From Prochloron sp965198675 (GTDB lineage Bacteria; Cyanobacteriota; Cyanobacteriia; Cyanobacteriales; Prochloraceae): a stretch of DNA of 64,000 nucleotides. The DNA is taken from positions 558,001 to 622,000 of the forward strand of contig OZ240666.1 in NCBI GenBank assembly GCA_965198675.1. The letters run 5' to 3'. This document shows, piece after piece, positions 1 through 8,949 of the stretch (position 1 is the stretch's first letter; each line of letters starts with the position of its first letter). The translations under genes and the position numbers were made by a program. The notes below the pieces were generated by a model. The model had not been told where the DNA came from. It was given only the letters and a program-made list of their open reading frames with translations, and ran no database searches.

Positions 1-1
1 G

Positions 2-472
2 TTGGGACCAATGTTGGTCACTGCTGGTTCTTTGGGGGTAAGGTCTATCTTACTCTTTGGTTATCACGGCAAGCTGATTAAACTGGCTGGGGGCATATTT
101 CATACCCACAATCATTTAGCTGACGCCCGGTTGGAAATCCTCACCGCTCACTGCGCAATTGCTGGTTTACCTACTCCTATCTTAGAACAGGTATTTGCTT
201 GCGAGACTACAGAGGCAGCTTACCAGCAACTGCGGGAACTGGGGAAAGACTGGGTTGAGAAGGTTTATGGGGCGATCGCCGCTACGATTGACCGCCGCTC
301 TCAGGACTATATCCGCAACCACGGGGAGACAGAAGTGTTAGTGGGTTCGGTTTTGTTCTCGGGGGATCGAGAGATTATTCTCGCCAGTGCTAACGGTCAA
401 GTATTGCTGGAAACAGTTACCACGTACCATGACAGTTATATAGTCAGCCTAAATCATTTGTACAAGTTCTAA
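2..472 (+). CDS. cbiD: Cobalt-precorrin-5B C1-methyltransferase CbiD, C-terminal part
   Basis: The C-terminal ~155 residues of CbiD, which methylates C1 of cobalt-precorrin-5B in anaerobic-type cobalamin synthesis; the gene begins before the window. The stretch LFGYHGKLIKLAGGIFHTHN and the following HLADARLEIL match the conserved C-terminal core of CbiD. The last ~16 residues (TTYHDSYIVSLNHLYKF) look foreign: the underlying DNA, with cacgtaccatgacagtta, belongs to a dispersed repeat seen elsewhere in the window, so the natural C-terminus has probably been replaced by repeat-derived codons. Two broken copies of this gene end occur at about 1.6-1.75 kb and at 28.8-29.1 kb. The family assignment is firm; the effect of the tail on activity is unknown. 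Confidence 0.85.
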   Translation: MGPMLVTAGSLGVRSILLFGYHGKLIKLAGGIFHTHNHLADARLEILTAHCAIAGLPTPILEQVFACETTEAAYQQLRELGKDWVEKVYGAIAATIDRRSQDYIRNHGETEVLVGSVLFSGDREIILASANGQVLLETVTTYHDSYIVSLNHLYKF

Positions 473-510
473 CGGTGGATCCCCCCTCGATTCCCCGATC
501 CCCCCAAGAT

Positions 511-559
511 CCCCCCGCTACGCGGGGGGTGACGGGGGGTGACGGGGGGTGACGGGGGG
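511..559 (+). repeat. G-tract array with G-quadruplex potential
   Basis: Four runs of six G (524-529, 534-539, 544-549, 554-559) are separated by identical four-base TGAC loops, giving a regular G6N4 array. A C-run at 511-516 can pair with the first G-run through a short loop. It lies just after cbiD and runs directly into the 177-bp tandem repeats. Confidence 0.8.
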
Positions 560-1261
560 TGCCGTCAGGCGGGGGGATCGGGCGAGGTGCTCAAATTATT
601 TAGGTTAGCTATAATCCCAAAGGCGATCGCTATATATAAAAATAATAAGAAAGAACATGCATTTTGTCTTATTAATTGCATTTTAGGTAATTGTGAAATA
701 ACTGGTCACTGGTTACTGGTTACTGGTAAAGGGGGGTGCCGTCAGGCGGGGGGATCGGGCGAGGTGCTCAAATTATTTAGGTTAGCTATAGTCCCAAAGG
801 CGATCGCTATATATAAAAATAATAAAAAAGAACATGCATTTTGTCTTATTAATTGCATTTTAGGTAATTGTGAAATAACTGGTCACTGGTTACTGGTTAC
901 TGGTAAAGGAGGGTGCCGTCAGGCGGGGGGATCGGGCGAGGTGCTCAAATTATTTAGGTTAGCTATAGTCCCAAGGGCGATCGCTATATATAAAAATAAT
1001 AAGAAAGAACATGCATTTTGTCTTATTAATTGCATTTTAGGTAATTGTGAAATAACTGGTCACTGGTTACTGGTTACTGGTAAAGGGGGGTGCCGTCAGG
1101 CGGGGGGATCGGGCGAGGTGCTCAAATTATTTAGGTTAGCTATAGTCCCAAGGGCGATCGCTATATATAAAAATAATAAAAAAGAACATGCATTTTGTCT
1201 TATTAATTGCATTTTAGGTAATTGTGAAATAACTGGTCACTGGTTACTGGTTACTGGTAAC
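554..1261 (+). repeat. Four tandem copies of a 177-bp unit
   Basis: The motif gccgtcaggcgg recurs at 561, 738, 915 and 1092, an exact 177-bp period over four copies that differ at only a few bases. Each unit contains a HIP1 site (GCGATCGC), an A/T-rich stretch (tatatataaaaataat) and ends in heptamer-like ggtcactggttactgg. Because 177 is 59 codons, the array stays open in one frame and mimics a 250-residue gene; I do not regard it as coding. A related segment follows the cbiD fragment at 28.8-29.1 kb. Confidence 0.9.
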
Positions 1262-1318
1262 TGTTTAACAAGGTTTTCTTCACAGATTTGAAGGACATAG
1301 CGCAGTTGGAAACCCCGC

Positions 1319-1487
1319 GTAGGATGCGTTACGCTAACCCATTTAATTTAGGATGCTGCTACGTACGATGCGTTACGCCAACAAAGTTTGTATTGTTGCT
1401 ACGTACGATGCGTTACGCCAACAAAGTTTGTATTGTTGCTACTACTTACGGCTAGTAACGCATCCTACGACTTCTTAGCATCCTACG
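1319..1487 (+). mobile_element. Foldback MITE-like element, copy A, with a 40-bp internal duplication
   Basis: The element begins GTAGGATGCGTTACGC and ends in inverted form, GTAACGCATCCTACG plus GCATCCTACG. The same element is found inverted at 43511-43638 and direct at 44891-45020. Here a 40-bp stretch starting acgtacgatgcg is tandemly duplicated (about 1360-1399 and 1400-1439), making this copy about 40 bp longer. It carries no protein of its own. Confidence 0.8.
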
Positions 1488-1599
1488 GGTGGGGACTGCC
1501 GCGCATTCGTTCAAGGTACCCTCCTGCTCCCATTTCTGGGGTGATGTTAGCCGAGCCAACCTACCCCACAAAGCGAGCGGGGTGCTGACCTTGTTGTTT

Positions 1600-1753
1600 C
1601 TGCGGTTTACCTACTCCTATCTTAGCTTTGCTTGCGACACCACAACTGCAAGAACTGGAAAATGACTGGGTTGAGAAGGTTTATGGAGCCATCGCCGCTA
1701 CTATTGACCGCCGCTCTCAGAACTATATCCGCAACCACGGGGAGACAAAAGGG
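1600..1753 (+). pseudogene. Broken duplicate of the cbiD 3' end
   Basis: Encodes NDWVEKVYGAIAATIDRRSQ followed by NYIRNHGET, nearly identical to the end of the cbiD gene at the window start. It lacks everything upstream apart from a small piece (tttacctactcctatcttag) and has an internal deletion relative to the parent. It then runs into a palindrome-rich stretch (ctgcgaagcagatccctgcggg). It is a fragment, not a functional gene. Confidence 0.8.
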
Positions 1754-1825
1754 CGTGCTGCGAAGCAGATCCCTGCGGGATCGCCATACATAAAAATAAA
1801 AATAAACAGCCCATATTTTGGATGA

Positions 1826-2067
1826 TTTAGTGCATTTTAGTTTAACGATAATTTTGATAATAATTAACAGCCTAAAAGATAGAAAATAAGCTAAAGATTA
1901 AAGAAAATAAGCTAAAGATTAAAGCAAAAGAGCTTATATAAAGATTCGGTAAAGTTTGTCAAAATTAGCTCTTTGGGGGTTGGTAAATTCAAAATAGCTT
2001 GTTAGAGTTAAAAATATAAATTGATAACTATTGAAAACACCTAGCCACCGCTACCGGAGTTGAAATC
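1826..2067 (+). promoter_or_regulatory. AT-rich leader of the giant toxin-like gene
   Basis: A non-coding AT-rich stretch with two tandem copies of agaaaataagctaaagatta (about 1881-1925). A Shine-Dalgarno-like GGAG lies about 9 bases before the ATG at 2068. I cannot point to a convincing -35/-10 pair. Confidence 0.4.
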
Positions 2068-5000
2068 ATGCCTACTAATCCAGCAATTGAGCAGTTAGCA
2101 GCAGCATTAAGAACCAATGCAGACGACGTGGACTATGTCCAGTTGTTTGCTGACGCAGCAAACATTAGTCAAAAGTTGCTGCGCCAAAAAGGATTGAGAA
2201 ATTTATTGAAAGTACTGAGAACTCCTACTCATGAGCTGGGTAAAGAGAGGGTATATGAGGTAGCTGAGGTACTAGGTGAATATATAGTATTTAAGTCTCC
2301 AATAACTGCTTTTCCTTCATTCCAAGTTGTGGTGTCAGTAGTGTCTCAGGTTTTGTTTGAGCGCCTGCCAGAGCTGAAGACAGTGGGCACCTTAGATTTA
2401 AGGGAACGGGAGACAGTCTTACAAAATGCTAACGCGGTTTTTGAACTAAATGCCGCTTCTCCTCTGGGGGAGGCAGCCCAAGCAGTAATCAATGAGCTGG
2501 CTCAGGGGGACCTGGAAAAGATCCATGGATTATACAACCATTATCTGAAGCAACCAGATAAGAGCCGCCTGAAGGAAGGGGCGGCGATAATCCAAGAAAT
2601 CATCGAAAAACGAGACGAATTCCAGGCAAGATATCCCTTTGAGTCGGAAAACCACGAAGTTATTCAGGGCTGGATTGAGGAATTGCAGGGGGAGCAACAA
2701 GATCTTGTCACTGGTTCGGTAATGTCTCAGGTAGAGTTGCTGCCTAAGAAGATTCATTCTGTCTGGATCGGCGGTTCTTTGACCGGGAATAAAGCCAATA
2801 TCCTGGGGCAGTGGGCGATGGCTAATCCTGATTACCGAGTCAATTTGTGGTATGACAGTGATGCCCTGTTGGCCAATTTACTCCGGGAGGCTATTAATGA
2901 AGAAATAGATAGGGTTCTGCCACCATTGTCTGCTGATGATGACCCAAGAGTTTACCAGAGGCAACGGATTAGAGTAGCTAAACCTGTCTACGACAAAGTA
3001 GCTCAATGGCTGCGGGAAAACCCAGGAGATAAAGGGCGGAGCCTTTACCTGACTGAGGTTTATCGAGACTTTTTGCTGAATAAATTTCGACTAGCTCCTT
3101 CTACTTCCGAAGAGCAACTGATTGAGGCGATTGAAGATTATCGCACCAAATCATTGTGGGAACTTCAGGGCACAACCTCCAGAATAGGGGTTCAGCTCCG
3201 AGACATCAGGACAGAATTGTGGCCTAATTTCCAAAATGCTGCCTTCTATGAGGAGACTTTGGGTCTTTATGGGGGTCACCTGGGTGTAGCATCAGATATT
3301 GCCCGAATGAGGATTTTAGCCCAGGAAGGGGGGTTGTATACGGATGTAGATATTGCCCCAGAAAAACCCTTGGGAGACTATTACTTATCGCCGCAACTGG
3401 CTCAGTTTTTGCCAATACAAACACTGCTGGATGGAAAGGTAGTGAATATTGCATTTCCCACCTCCACTTCATACATTACCATACAAAACCCTTTAATAGT
3501 GTCCCATAAAAACGGCACCCTCATTAATCTGCTAGCGGACCAACTGGCGCAATCCTATGAGAGATATCTCCAACAAATCGAAACAATTCATAATTTGAGT
3601 GCTAAGAAGTTTGCTACGGAGTTTACTCTCTTCGAGGCGCTTGATAAGGTAGTAGATCAATTAGCTCATAAAATTCTAAAACTTAACTGGTTTGAGAAAT
3701 TGCGGTTATTTGATGCCTTAAAAGTTTCTACGGAATATTACAACCAATTTACAGAAGAGGGGGCAATAACTGAGTGGGAGGGAGGTCCAGCCAGGTTACT
3801 GAGGCGGAAGCTGAATCAGCAGTTAGACTATCTGAATGAGTGGCAAAAACCTCTCCAGGAACTCCGGGAAACGGATACCTCTGGGTTAACGGAGGAGGAG
3901 TTGGCAGCTCATGAAACCCGTCTCGAAGAGCTACAGGAGACCTTGGCTTCCCACTACAAGGAGGCGGCTTGGAAGGCTTTCCGGCAAGTGACTGCTGTAG
4001 ACCCCACTACGGGGCATATCGCCTCTGAGGACGAAGAACGGGCTATTCTAGCGGAATTGGATGAGCGTTTTCAGGATGTTTCGCCGGAATACTTACCCTA
4101 CGAAACCCGGCGAGCGGTATTGGAGGCTTATAATAAAGGTATTTTACCTATCCCCTATGGGGTGGAGGCGATTCCATTTTCTTCTGAGGAAAATCTGCTT
4201 GAGAGGTTTGAGCAGGAAGTAGCAATCCATTTGGCAGCCCTGGATCTGTATCGACAGGGAGGTGGGGAGCAAACGGAAGCATTGGCAACATTGGGCCAGA
4301 ATTGGGAGCTGGAATTAGGCTCCGGGGCACCCGTTGACCACCAACGTCTCTTGAGTTTGGTGCGCCAAGTAGAGACCCATATCAGCTCTAACCCGGGGTT
4401 AGTTAGTCTCGTGAAGGGATTGACACGGCTCAACCTGTTAGAGGGGCTGATAACTTACATTGCTGGGGAACTGGTGTACGAAGGAATTAATGTTTACGAA
4501 GAAGTGTTGGTTGTGGTGGATCTGGCGGGGCTGACCTCTGGGGAGGCATTAGAGCAGCGGCTTGCCCTCGCTCTAGAAGCAACCTTGGAGGCTGGGGAGG
4601 AAGACCTTCCGGCTCAGGAATTTCTGCGCCAGGAGGCAACCACAGAGTCCCCAGGATATAGGTTCTTTTATAGCGAGGAGGGGCTTTACGGTCTGCTCCA
4701 GAAAAATCTGCCTACGGGAGTCTCTCTGGGTTCTGTTCCAGATTTGGTCCAGGGACTCCAAGCATTAGCTAACCAGGACTTAGATATTCCTTCTGTCTTA
4801 GAACCAGTATTCTCGGCTATCTCTGAGGGGTTGGTGAAGCACAACCTTTGGGGGCAAGCCGTGAACCGCTCCCTAACTACGTTGGCACCAGAGGCAAGGC
4901 TGAAATTAGCCAGTGCATTGGGATTCAAGCATCTCCAGCTAGTTAGGTCGGTGGTGTCCGGGAGGGAGACACTCTTAACGGAAGAATTCCTCGACCAGGT

Positions 5001-5919
5001 GGCTGTTTACAAATTACTCACTCCGGAAGTATTGCAAAAGGAACTGGCAAGGGGGAACGAGGAAGAAGTGGTAAAAGTCCTCCAACGAGTTGCTCCCGAA
5101 ACGCTTCAGGTCTATGTGCAGCAGTTTGGGCAAAATTTACATGGGACTTCCTACGACCCAGATTCCCAAGTTACCTTGGTCACTGTATTTGAGTTGGCAA
5201 CTGATTCCCAAAAGGTAATTCTGGCTAGGAGCCTTTTAAAGCAGTACCAGCTAACCCAGAATGAGTTTTTGCTGCCTGTCTTGGAGCAGGTGGAGGCAGA
5301 GGCTATCTTGCAAGAGCAGCTCCAGATCCAGGAATATGAGCAGTATATCAATAGCTTCTGGTCTAACCTGAATAAATTTTTAGAAGAACAAATATCTGCA
5401 TCTCCCTCCACCCCAGAAGAGGTGGTGGAACAATCGCAGTTACAACAACTGGAAGCAGGACTGGTAGAGGATTTACAGGAGTCTGTAGACCAGGAAAATC
5501 TCACCCATCTTTGGGAGCAGGAGCTATCCCAAGAACTGCAAGATTTTCAAGCTCAGATAGAAGCAATTACGGGAGAATCAGTCTTTCCTGTAGATGTTCT
5601 AAGAGACCAGGAGCCTATAACAGGCCAGGAGCCTACTCTACCACCGGATTTTGTCCGACTACCCCTAGATGAAGCTATTGTAGCTCTCTACGATCGGGTG
5701 GTTGGCACCTCAGATACCCAGGTAGATGGGAATATTCAGCCAGCTAGCGAGAGGACGTTAGCTCATTTGGTTATAACCAAAATAGAAACTGAGTTTGATT
5801 ATGGCTTATCTCGCTCTTTGAAGGGAGTTTTTGAGTCAGCCGAGGAAAATTTCGCTCAAAAGGATACTTGGCTGAGGGTACTAAAGGCAGTCAAGAGTGG
5901 GGTAACATCAGAACAGTGA
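2068..5919 (+). CDS. Giant LCT-like toxin frame, segment 1: N-terminal region and first glycosyltransferase module
   Basis: This 1283-residue segment opens a reading frame that continues in the same phase to 21396. Residues ~225-575 form a TcdA/TcdB-type GT-A glycosyltransferase, the enzymatic head of large clostridial toxins that glycosylates host GTPases. VWIGG (W233), YDSD (262-265), ASDIAR (D410, R413) and the DXD motif DVD (426-428) are all present. The D410-D426 spacing of 16 equals that of TcdB D270-D286. W570 is a candidate for the C-terminal flap tryptophan. Residues 1-220 and 600-1283 are predicted mainly helical. I find no cysteine. The start is supported by GGAG before the ATG. 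The segment ends at an in-frame TGA, after which coding resumes immediately (ERFTDVFRREILS). The fold is confident; the target and the function in a cyanobacterium are inference. Confidence 0.85.
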   Translation: MPTNPAIEQLAAALRTNADDVDYVQLFADAANISQKLLRQKGLRNLLKVLRTPTHELGKERVYEVAEVLGEYIVFKSPITAFPSFQVVVSVVSQVLFERLPELKTVGTLDLRERETVLQNANAVFELNAASPLGEAAQAVINELAQGDLEKIHGLYNHYLKQPDKSRLKEGAAIIQEIIEKRDEFQARYPFESENHEVIQGWIEELQGEQQDLVTGSVMSQVELLPKKIHSVWIGGSLTGNKANILGQWAMANPDYRVNLWYDSDALLANLLREAINEEIDRVLPPLSADDDPRVYQRQRIRVAKPVYDKVAQWLRENPGDKGRSLYLTEVYRDFLLNKFRLAPSTSEEQLIEAIEDYRTKSLWELQGTTSRIGVQLRDIRTELWPNFQNAAFYEETLGLYGGHLGVASDIARMRILAQEGGLYTDVDIAPEKPLGDYYLSPQLAQFLPIQTLLDGKVVNIAFPTSTSYITIQNPLIVSHKNGTLINLLADQLAQSYERYLQQIETIHNLSAKKFATEFTLFEALDKVVDQLAHKILKLNWFEKLRLFDALKVSTEYYNQFTEEGAITEWEGGPARLLRRKLNQQLDYLNEWQKPLQELRETDTSGLTEEELAAHETRLEELQETLASHYKEAAWKAFRQVTAVDPTTGHIASEDEERAILAELDERFQDVSPEYLPYETRRAVLEAYNKGILPIPYGVEAIPFSSEENLLERFEQEVAIHLAALDLYRQGGGEQTEALATLGQNWELELGSGAPVDHQRLLSLVRQVETHISSNPGLVSLVKGLTRLNLLEGLITYIAGELVYEGINVYEEVLVVVDLAGLTSGEALEQRLALALEATLEAGEEDLPAQEFLRQEATTESPGYRFFYSEEGLYGLLQKNLPTGVSLGSVPDLVQGLQALANQDLDIPSVLEPVFSAISEGLVKHNLWGQAVNRSLTTLAPEARLKLASALGFKHLQLVRSVVSGRETLLTEEFLDQVAVYKLLTPEVLQKELARGNEEEVVKVLQRVAPETLQVYVQQFGQNLHGTSYDPDSQVTLVTVFELATDSQKVILARSLLKQYQLTQNEFLLPVLEQVEAEAILQEQLQIQEYEQYINSFWSNLNKFLEEQISASPSTPEEVVEQSQLQQLEAGLVEDLQESVDQENLTHLWEQELSQELQDFQAQIEAITGESVFPVDVLRDQEPITGQEPTLPPDFVRLPLDEAIVALYDRVVGTSDTQVDGNIQPASERTLAHLVITKIETEFDYGLSRSLKGVFESAEENFAQKDTWLRVLKAVKSGVTSEQ

Positions 5920-5958
5920 GAGCGTTTTACCGATGTCTTCCGACGAGAAATCCTGAGT

Positions 5959-8946
5959 TTGGGTGTTAATTTGCCCCCAGAGGACACATATTACAATTGG
6001 CTGAATGTGTCCGACGGACTGCCCTATGTCAGACTGGTAAACGATAGCAATATCCTAGATTTAACTCGGGCTCAGGTAGAGGGAAATTGGCAGCCAGGAG
6101 AAGAGATAGCAGGATATAATTATAGGTTAGAAAATGGTTTCCATCTCTACGAACTGCAACCAGAGGCTTCCTTGCCGGAAGGATTACCACCTCGGATCGC
6201 CATCGCCACTGGGGAGGTATTGACGGGGGTAGTGCCTAGGGGTTTTGTGGCCTATGAAGCTCTGAATTTAATCGATAGCCAGCTCTACGGTGCCTTACCA
6301 GTGGTGCTCCCCACTGATATTAGCCTGTTGCGAGATGGGGCACTATTAGGAGCACTGGCTGTGGGGGTAGCAGCAGATTTCCAGAATGCAGAACCTAATG
6401 TAGCTTATATAGCCGCCGCTGTAATTGAGCATTTGGAAAATACCTGGACAGCAGACTTGCGCCAAACACTAGAACCAATTTTCACAGGAGTGAGTGAGGG
6501 TACTTATAATGCTGATGTTTGGGTTCATGTCCTCAGCCGGGTGCGAAACCGTAGCGGGAAGTATAATCGTCTGTTGACCGCCTTCAGGAGTGAGGTGGAC
6601 AGTTTAGAAAACCAAATAAGTGAGAGTGCATTGCCAGCTTGGCAGCGGGCGGCGGGTCACCTTCCTGGTGGGGGACCGGTTGAAGACCTAGCTGAGGCTT
6701 TGAATAGTGATGGCGGCGCAGTATATCAGTTAGTTCGCATCACTAAAACCGATGTGACTCAGCTGCAAGAACTAGCTTTTAACATTGTGGTCATTTTGTC
6801 TACTCCAAGGGCTAATATTTTCCGTGGAGATAGGGTGGTGCCTTTAGCCCAGGAATTGGAGGAATGGGGGGACAGATTGCCAGAACCCTTCCAGGTGCTT
6901 AAAGTGGCTGTTTCTAAAATCCTTTATGATCGCTTCGACGTCTCATTCGGCAGGTTGAGACAGTTGTCGGTTGAGGAACAAGACCAGGTGCTCGATGCAG
7001 CCCGCTTGTACAGAGCATTGAACCCCGGTAACAGCCAGGAAACCGCTCAAGCCCAACTTGTGGAAGAACAGATTGCTGAGACGCTCTTTAGCCGTTTTGA
7101 GGCAACTCTCAGCCAATTTTACCGGGAGAAGGGAAACGAGGAAGCCCAGCAGCAAGCACTCCAAACCCTGGCGGATATTGAAAGAATTGCTCGGAGACGC
7201 TTCTCCAAGTTTTTGCAAGATACCCCAATTCGCCGAGGTTTTCAGAAGATAATCGCAGAACGCCAACAAAGAGTCATCACCGAACTGGAGTCTACAGCAA
7301 CCCCGATTGAGAAAAATATCCACGGTGTCTGGATAGGGGGAGCCGTTGACGAAACCAAAATAGGAATTCTGGAAGCCTGGAAAGATGCTAACCCAGACTA
7401 CACAGTTAACCTTTGGTACGACAGCGATGCCCTTTTGGGCAACCTGTTGCGCCGTGCCATCCACACAAAGCTGGACCAGGAGTTGCCTCCTCCTGTGGCG
7501 TTTCAAGGCGGTAATGAATTGAATGAGGAAGAACTATTATACGTGGAACAACGGAAGGCTTTGGCGGCACCCATTTACGACCAAACCGAGGAGTTTTTGC
7601 GACTTAATGGGGGTGGGGATGAAGCCAGAGCCTTATTACTAGTGGATCGGTACCGGGATTATCTGATCCAAAGGTTAGGGTTGTCCCTTGAGGCGAGCCA
7701 AAGTGAACTGGCGGCAGCAGTAGAAGCCTATCGACAGGAGCAACAACAGCGTTTCACCGACCTAAGCAGTGACCCAAGCCTTCGAATACGGGACTTACAG
7801 ACTGAGGTCCTCCCTAGCTCCCAAAACCAAGACTTTTATCGCACCACTTTGAGGTTGTTCGGCGGCGCATTCGCTTCAGCTTCCGACATAGCCAGGGTAG
7901 AAATCCTCAGAGCAGAAGGTGGACTGTACACAGACTTGGATATCCTGCCTGGGGAGCCCCTAGGGGACTTGACACAGCCCCAAGAAATCACCGGCTTCCT
8001 TCTCACTAATTTGAATCAAGATAAGGTACAGCAACTACTCAACGGAGACAATCCCCTATTGAATTTCAGTGTTATGACTGCCCATAGGGAGGGACAGCAA
8101 ATTACCTTGCAATCAGATCTTTTGCAACAGAACTACCAGTCCTACCTGAGAAACAGCGCGGGGATTTATCGGTTGCCAATTCGGCTTTTCGCCCGCAATT
8201 ATACTTCGACCGGTAGCGTTATCGTCTCCGCCGTCAGGAGATTGGGACAGGATCTCTTTGGTCCAATCTTTGATCTGCAATCTCTGTTTAAAACCTTCTC
8301 GATACCCACAAGATTCGTCAAGGATACTCCCGATGGTTTGGTGAGCGCCTGGGAAATTACCAGGGAAGACGACTTGAGGAGTGTCGATATTTTGTTTGAG
8401 AGGACATTAGCTCAGGTAATTACAGAGGTTTATGAACTCCAGCAGCTGCTCAAAACCGATAGGAGTACTCTAACATCAGAGGAAAAAGCCACATTAGAGG
8501 CTAATATTAATCTGCGTCAACAAGATTTGGCAATGGCGTTCCCACATTATTTCTGGGTAGCCGTCAAAACGTTGTCACCGTTAAATCCCCGTACTGGTCG
8601 CATTATTTCCCCTCGGGTGGAGGAGCGAGTTTTCGAGTTGTTAGATAGAATCTTCCAGTTTGCCCCCGTTTCCTTCTTAACTTATGAACACATAAAAGCT
8701 TTTACCCAAATTTATCTGAGTAATCAGTTACCAGCAACCCCTTATCCTTTAGAACAGGGGCAATGGTTTGAGTTGCCCAATGCTCCTAGCTTACATCAGG
8801 CTTTTGTGGCTGAACTGGCAGCAAGCCGCATTGCTCTGGACCTAGCAACGGAGGCGGACGCTTTGACGGAGGAGCAGGCCATTTTGGCTGATGCCCTCGA
8901 AGCTAAGTTAAGGATAAGAATTTTAACGCTTGTTAGCAGACTTTAG
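5959..8946 (+). CDS. Giant LCT-like toxin frame, segment 2: second glycosyltransferase module
   Basis: Continues segment 1 in the same frame; the phase is open from 5920. The TTG at 5959 has no ribosome binding site, so independent translation is doubtful. Residues ~450-800 hold a second TcdA/TcdB-like glycosyltransferase: VWIGG (W458), YDSD (D488, D490), ASDIAR (D643, R646) and DXD motif DLD (659-661). The 16-residue spacing matches segment 1, and W798 is the candidate flap tryptophan. Downstream helical sequence parallels segment 1, so the modules look like a tandem duplication. The residues around EEIAGYNYRLENG resemble PGYRFFYSEEG in segment 1 and AGYRYRYSAHG in segment 3. It ends at an in-frame TAG that sits inside the duplicated region. 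No cysteine was seen. Confidence 0.8.
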   Translation: MGVNLPPEDTYYNWLNVSDGLPYVRLVNDSNILDLTRAQVEGNWQPGEEIAGYNYRLENGFHLYELQPEASLPEGLPPRIAIATGEVLTGVVPRGFVAYEALNLIDSQLYGALPVVLPTDISLLRDGALLGALAVGVAADFQNAEPNVAYIAAAVIEHLENTWTADLRQTLEPIFTGVSEGTYNADVWVHVLSRVRNRSGKYNRLLTAFRSEVDSLENQISESALPAWQRAAGHLPGGGPVEDLAEALNSDGGAVYQLVRITKTDVTQLQELAFNIVVILSTPRANIFRGDRVVPLAQELEEWGDRLPEPFQVLKVAVSKILYDRFDVSFGRLRQLSVEEQDQVLDAARLYRALNPGNSQETAQAQLVEEQIAETLFSRFEATLSQFYREKGNEEAQQQALQTLADIERIARRRFSKFLQDTPIRRGFQKIIAERQQRVITELESTATPIEKNIHGVWIGGAVDETKIGILEAWKDANPDYTVNLWYDSDALLGNLLRRAIHTKLDQELPPPVAFQGGNELNEEELLYVEQRKALAAPIYDQTEEFLRLNGGGDEARALLLVDRYRDYLIQRLGLSLEASQSELAAAVEAYRQEQQQRFTDLSSDPSLRIRDLQTEVLPSSQNQDFYRTTLRLFGGAFASASDIARVEILRAEGGLYTDLDILPGEPLGDLTQPQEITGFLLTNLNQDKVQQLLNGDNPLLNFSVMTAHREGQQITLQSDLLQQNYQSYLRNSAGIYRLPIRLFARNYTSTGSVIVSAVRRLGQDLFGPIFDLQSLFKTFSIPTRFVKDTPDGLVSAWEITREDDLRSVDILFERTLAQVITEVYELQQLLKTDRSTLTSEEKATLEANINLRQQDLAMAFPHYFWVAVKTLSPLNPRTGRIISPRVEERVFELLDRIFQFAPVSFLTYEHIKAFTQIYLSNQLPATPYPLEQGQWFELPNAPSLHQAFVAELAASRIALDLATEADALTEEQAILADALEAKLRIRILTLVSRL

Positions 8947-8949
8947 TTA

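Noticed and set aside
554..1261. CRISPR array
   Set aside because: The units are 177 bp without unique spacers.
539..1291. 250-codon open frame over the 177-bp repeats
   Set aside because: It is open only because the unit is 59 codons long without a stop; it has no ribosome binding site, no known domain and lies on G-quadruplex and heptamer DNA.
1388..1588. 66-codon frame in the foldback element
   Set aside because: It is made of repeat sequence and is repeated as the tail of tnpB at 44.9 kb, where it is clearly inserted DNA.
4148..4433. Minus-strand frames inside the toxin gene
   Set aside because: Shadows of the giant plus-strand gene, with low-complexity composition.
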